This document shows, piece after piece, positions 60,978 through 64,000 of a stretch of 64,000 nt of DNA (its first letter is position 1; every line of letters begins with the position of its first letter). The notes beneath the pieces are model-generated. The model searched no databases and was not told the DNA's origin. It worked only from the letters and a program-made list of their open reading frames with translations. The translations under genes and the position numbers were made by a program. The DNA comes from Prosapia bicincta (taxonomy: Eukaryota; Arthropoda; Insecta; Hemiptera; Cercopidae), in assembly GCA_036971475.1 (NCBI GenBank), contig JBAIZL010000006.1, positions 62,573,398 through 62,637,397 of the forward strand. The letters run 5' to 3'.

Positions 60978-63770
60978 TGATTGTATTATTGTCACACATT
61001 GGTGCACCTAAGTCTCGCTAAGCGTTAAAGAAGCTCTCAAAGAGTAGAATGAACTTATTTGAATCCATTAAGCTCTTTATTGTCAGCCCTTGGTACACCT
61101 AAGTCTCTCTAAGCGTTAAAGCAGCTCTTTAAGTGTTAAATGAACTTCTTTGAATCCATAAAGCTCTCTATAGTCAGCCCTTGGTGCAGCTAAGTCCCTC
61201 TAAGCGTTAAAGCAGCACTTTAAGTGTTAAATGAACTTATTTGAATCCATAAAGCTCTTTATTACCAGCCCTTGATACACCTAAGTCTCTCTAAGCGTTA
61301 CAGCAGCTCTTTAAGTGTTAAATGAAATTCTTTGAATCCATAAAGCTCTTTATTGTCAGCCCTTGGTGCACCTAAGTCTCTCTAAGCGTTTAAGAAGCTC
61401 TTTAAGTGTTAAATGAACGTCTTTGAATCCATAAAGCTCTTTATTGTCAGCCCTTGGTGCAGCTAAGTCTCGCTAAGCGTAAGAAGCTCTCAAAGAGTTA
61501 AATGAACTTATTTGGATCCATTAAGCTCTTTATTGTCAGCCATTAGTGCAGCTAAGTCTCTCTAAGCGTTAAAGCAGCTCTAAAAGAGTTAAATGAACTT
61601 ATTTGGATCCATAAAGCTCTTTATTGTCAGCCCTTGGTGCAGCTAAGTCTCTCTAAGCGTTAAAGCAGCTCTTTGAGAGTTAAATGAACTTATTTGAATC
61701 CATAAAGCTCTTTATTGTCAGCCCTTGGTACACCTAAGTTTCTCTAAGCGTTAAAGCAGCTCTTTAAGTGTTAAATGAACTTATTTGAATCCATTAACCT
61801 TTTTATTGTCAGCTCTTGGTGCACCTAAGTCCCTCTAAGCGTTAAAGAAGCTCTCAAAGAGTAGAATGAACTTTTTTGAATCGATTAAGATCTTTATTGT
61901 CAGCCCTTGGTACACCTAAGTCCCTCTAAGCGTTAAAGCAGCTCTTTAAGTGTTAAATGAACTTCTTTGAATCCATAAAGCTGTTTATTGTCAGCCCTTG
62001 GTGCAGCTAAGTCTCTCTAAGCGTTAAAGCAGCTCTTTAAGTGTTAAATGAACTTATTTGAATCCATAAAGCTCTTTATTGTCAGCCCTTGGTACACCTA
62101 AGTCTCTCTAAGCGTTAAAGCAGCTCTCAAAGAGTTAAATGAACTTATTTGGATCCATAAAGCTCTTTATTGTCAGCCCTTGGTACACCTAAGTCTCTCT
62201 AAGCGTTAACTCAGCTCTCAAAGAGTAGAATGAACTTATTTGAATCGATTAAGCTCTTTATTTGTCAGCCCTTGGTACACCTAAGTCTCTCTAAGCGTTA
62301 AAGAAGCTCTTAAAGTGTTAAATGAACTTCTTTGAATCCATAAAGCTCTTTATTGTCAGCCCTTGGTGCACCTAAGTCTCTCTAAGCGTTTAAGCAGCTC
62401 TTTAAGTGTTAAATGAACTTCTTTGAATCCATAAAGCTCTTTATTGTCAGCCCTTGGTGCACCTAAGTCTCTCTAAGCGTTTAAGCAGCTCTTTAAGTGT
62501 TAAATGAACTTCTTTGAATCCATAAAGCTCTTTATTGTCAGCCCTTGGTACACCTAAGTCTCTCTAAGCGGTAAAGCAGCTCTTTAAGTGTTAAATGAAC
62601 TTCTTTGAATCCTTAAAGCTCTTTATTGTCAGCCCTTGGTGCACCTAAGTCTTGCAAAGCGTTAAAGAAGCTCTCAAAGAGTTAAATGAACTTATTTGGA
62701 TCCATTAAGCTTTTTATTGTCAGCCCTTGGTGCATCTAAGTCTCTCTAAGCGTTAAAGCAGCTCTCAAAGAGTTAAATGAACTTATTTGGATCCATAAAG
62801 CTCTTTATTGTCAGCCCTTGCGCCACTCAAGTCTCTCTAAGCGTTAAAGCAGCTCTTTAAGTGTTAAAACAGCTCTCAAAGAGTTAAATGAACCTTTTTG
62901 AATCCATGAAGCTCTTTATTGTCAGCCCGTGGTGCACCTAAGTCTCTCTAAGCGTTAAAACAGCTCTCAAAGAGTTAAATGAACTTATTTGGATCCATAA
63001 AGCTCTTTATTGTCAGCCCGTGGTGCACCTAAGTCTCTCTAAGCGTTAAAACAGCTCTTAAAGAGTTAAATGAACTTATGTGGATCCATAAAGTTCTTTA
63101 TTGTCAGCCCGTGGTGCAGCTAAGTCTCTCTAAGCGTTAAAGCAGCTCTTTAAGTGTTAAAACAGCTCTCAAAGAGTTAAATGAACCTTTTTGAATCCAT
63201 AAAGCTCTTTATTGTCAGCCCGTGGTGCACCTAAGTCTCTCTAAGCGTTAAAGCAGCTCTCAAAGAGTTAAATGAACTTATTTGAATCCATAAAGGTTTT
63301 TATTGTCAGCCCGTGGTGCACCTAAGTCTCTTTAAGCGTTAAGACAGCTCTCAAAGACTTAAATGAACTTATTTGAATCCATAAAGCTCTTTATTGTCAG
63401 CCCTTGGTGCACCTAAGTCTCTCTAAGCGTTAAAGCAGCTCTAAAAGAGTTAAATGAACTTATGTGAATCCATAAAGCTCTTTATTGTCAGCCCTTGGTG
63501 CACCTAAGTCTCTCTAAGCGTTAAAGCAGCTCTCAAAGAGTTAAATGAACTTATTTGAATCCATAAAGCTCTTTATTGTCAGCCCTTGGTGCACCTAAGT
63601 CTCTCTAAGCGTTATAGCAGCTCTCAAAGAGTTTAATGAACATATTTGGATTCATTTAGCTCTTTGTCAGCCCTTAGAGCATCCAAGTTTCACTTGGTTT
63701 AAATCAGCTCTTGTTGAATAATCATTGTTTTAGTTTATTATCAGCCCTTGTTATACCTAAGTCTCACTCA
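60978..63770. repeat. 91-bp satellite, about 30 units
   Basis: The unit has AAGCTCTTTATTGTCAGCCC, TTGGTGCACCTAAGTCTCTC, TAAGCGTTAAAGCAGCTCTC, AAAGAGTTAAATGAACTTAT and TTGAATCCATA. Two unit types mix: GCTCTCAAAGAGTTAAATG, which can form a CTCT/AGAG hairpin, and GCTCTTTAAGTGTTAAATG, which cannot. A few units carry both in series (62840-62890 and 63140-63185), a clear sign of unequal exchange. CTTGG units dominate early, and CGTGG units cluster at 62920-63320. The right end decays gradually to 63770. Confidence 0.96.
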
Positions 63771-64000
63771 GTACATAACTAAACTATCAAATGAAAATGT
63801 TACAGTAATTCCCAACACCAGAAATAATAAAAAAATAACTATTTTTAGAAGTTATTTATGATTAGTCCCTTATGTACTTATCATCGATAACCAAGTCATC
63901 ACCATCAGAGAGTTTTATTATAAAATTACGATCTAGAAATGAGTAATTTATAAACTAAACTCAACCTATAAATTGAAAGTCAGTCTAGATTGTAAATTAT
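63771..64000. other. No gene seen
   Basis: AT-rich end of the window with no recognised feature. Confidence 0.5.

Overview
This is AT-rich, intron- and intergene-like nuclear DNA from an animal, most probably an insect. The support is indirect: pogo/Tigger, hAT and Helitron remains; an arthropod-type inverted-repeat element starting TACAGSGTGTTCC; tRNA-related interspersed repeats; no operons, ribosome binding sites or dense coding. A hemipteran is my guess but the sequence does not prove it. Nothing looks bacterial or viral, and there is no CRISPR array.

Coding content is very low. The only stretch with convincing codon usage is a GC-rich minus-strand exon candidate at 55311-55733, of unknown product. 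Recognisable protein remains are a Helitron helicase C-terminus (41327-41695, minus) and a frameshifted Tigger/pogo-type transposase C-terminus (52747-53470, minus). A third remnant at 50820-51190 (plus) is not identified. Most other long open frames lie in CA/GT, AT or GA microsatellites, or in minisatellites whose unit length is a multiple of three or happens to lack stops.

The dominant feature is tandem repetition. About twenty minisatellite or satellite arrays with unrelated units (20, 21, 28, 33, 40, 52, 53, 63, 84, 91, about 114 bp and others) cover about a third of the window by summing my approximate spans. The largest are a 21-bp array (45550-48795), a 91-bp satellite (60978-63770), a 114-bp array (9248-11074), a 53-bp array (13520-15125), a 20/40-bp array (33040-34665), a 52-bp array (22785-24480) and three blocks of an 84-bp array (49190-55108).

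Between the arrays lie short non-autonomous elements. One family of about 430 bp has eight copies plus a fragment, with shared ends and two alternative middles, one holding a tRNA-like module. Several palindromic elements carry a recurrent motif: CTGAWGA-like sequence, a 4-7 bp hairpin, then CGAAACG. The same motif sits once in every unit of the 114-bp array. That array holds a whole number of units (16) between exact 13-bp direct repeats that look like target-site duplications. The motif resembles a hammerhead ribozyme core, as known in Penelope-like elements and retrozymes, but is not canonical. It is the best candidate here for an undescribed system.

Layout: 1-9 kb, transposon fragments and CA repeats; 9-15 kb, three arrays; 15-36 kb, arrays alternating with unassigned AT-rich DNA; 36-45 kb, palindromic elements, Helitron remains and AT repeats; 45-55 kb, the 21-bp and 84-bp arrays with inserted elements; 55-60 kb, the exon candidate, an inverted-repeat transposon and AT-rich DNA; 60-64 kb, the 91-bp satellite.
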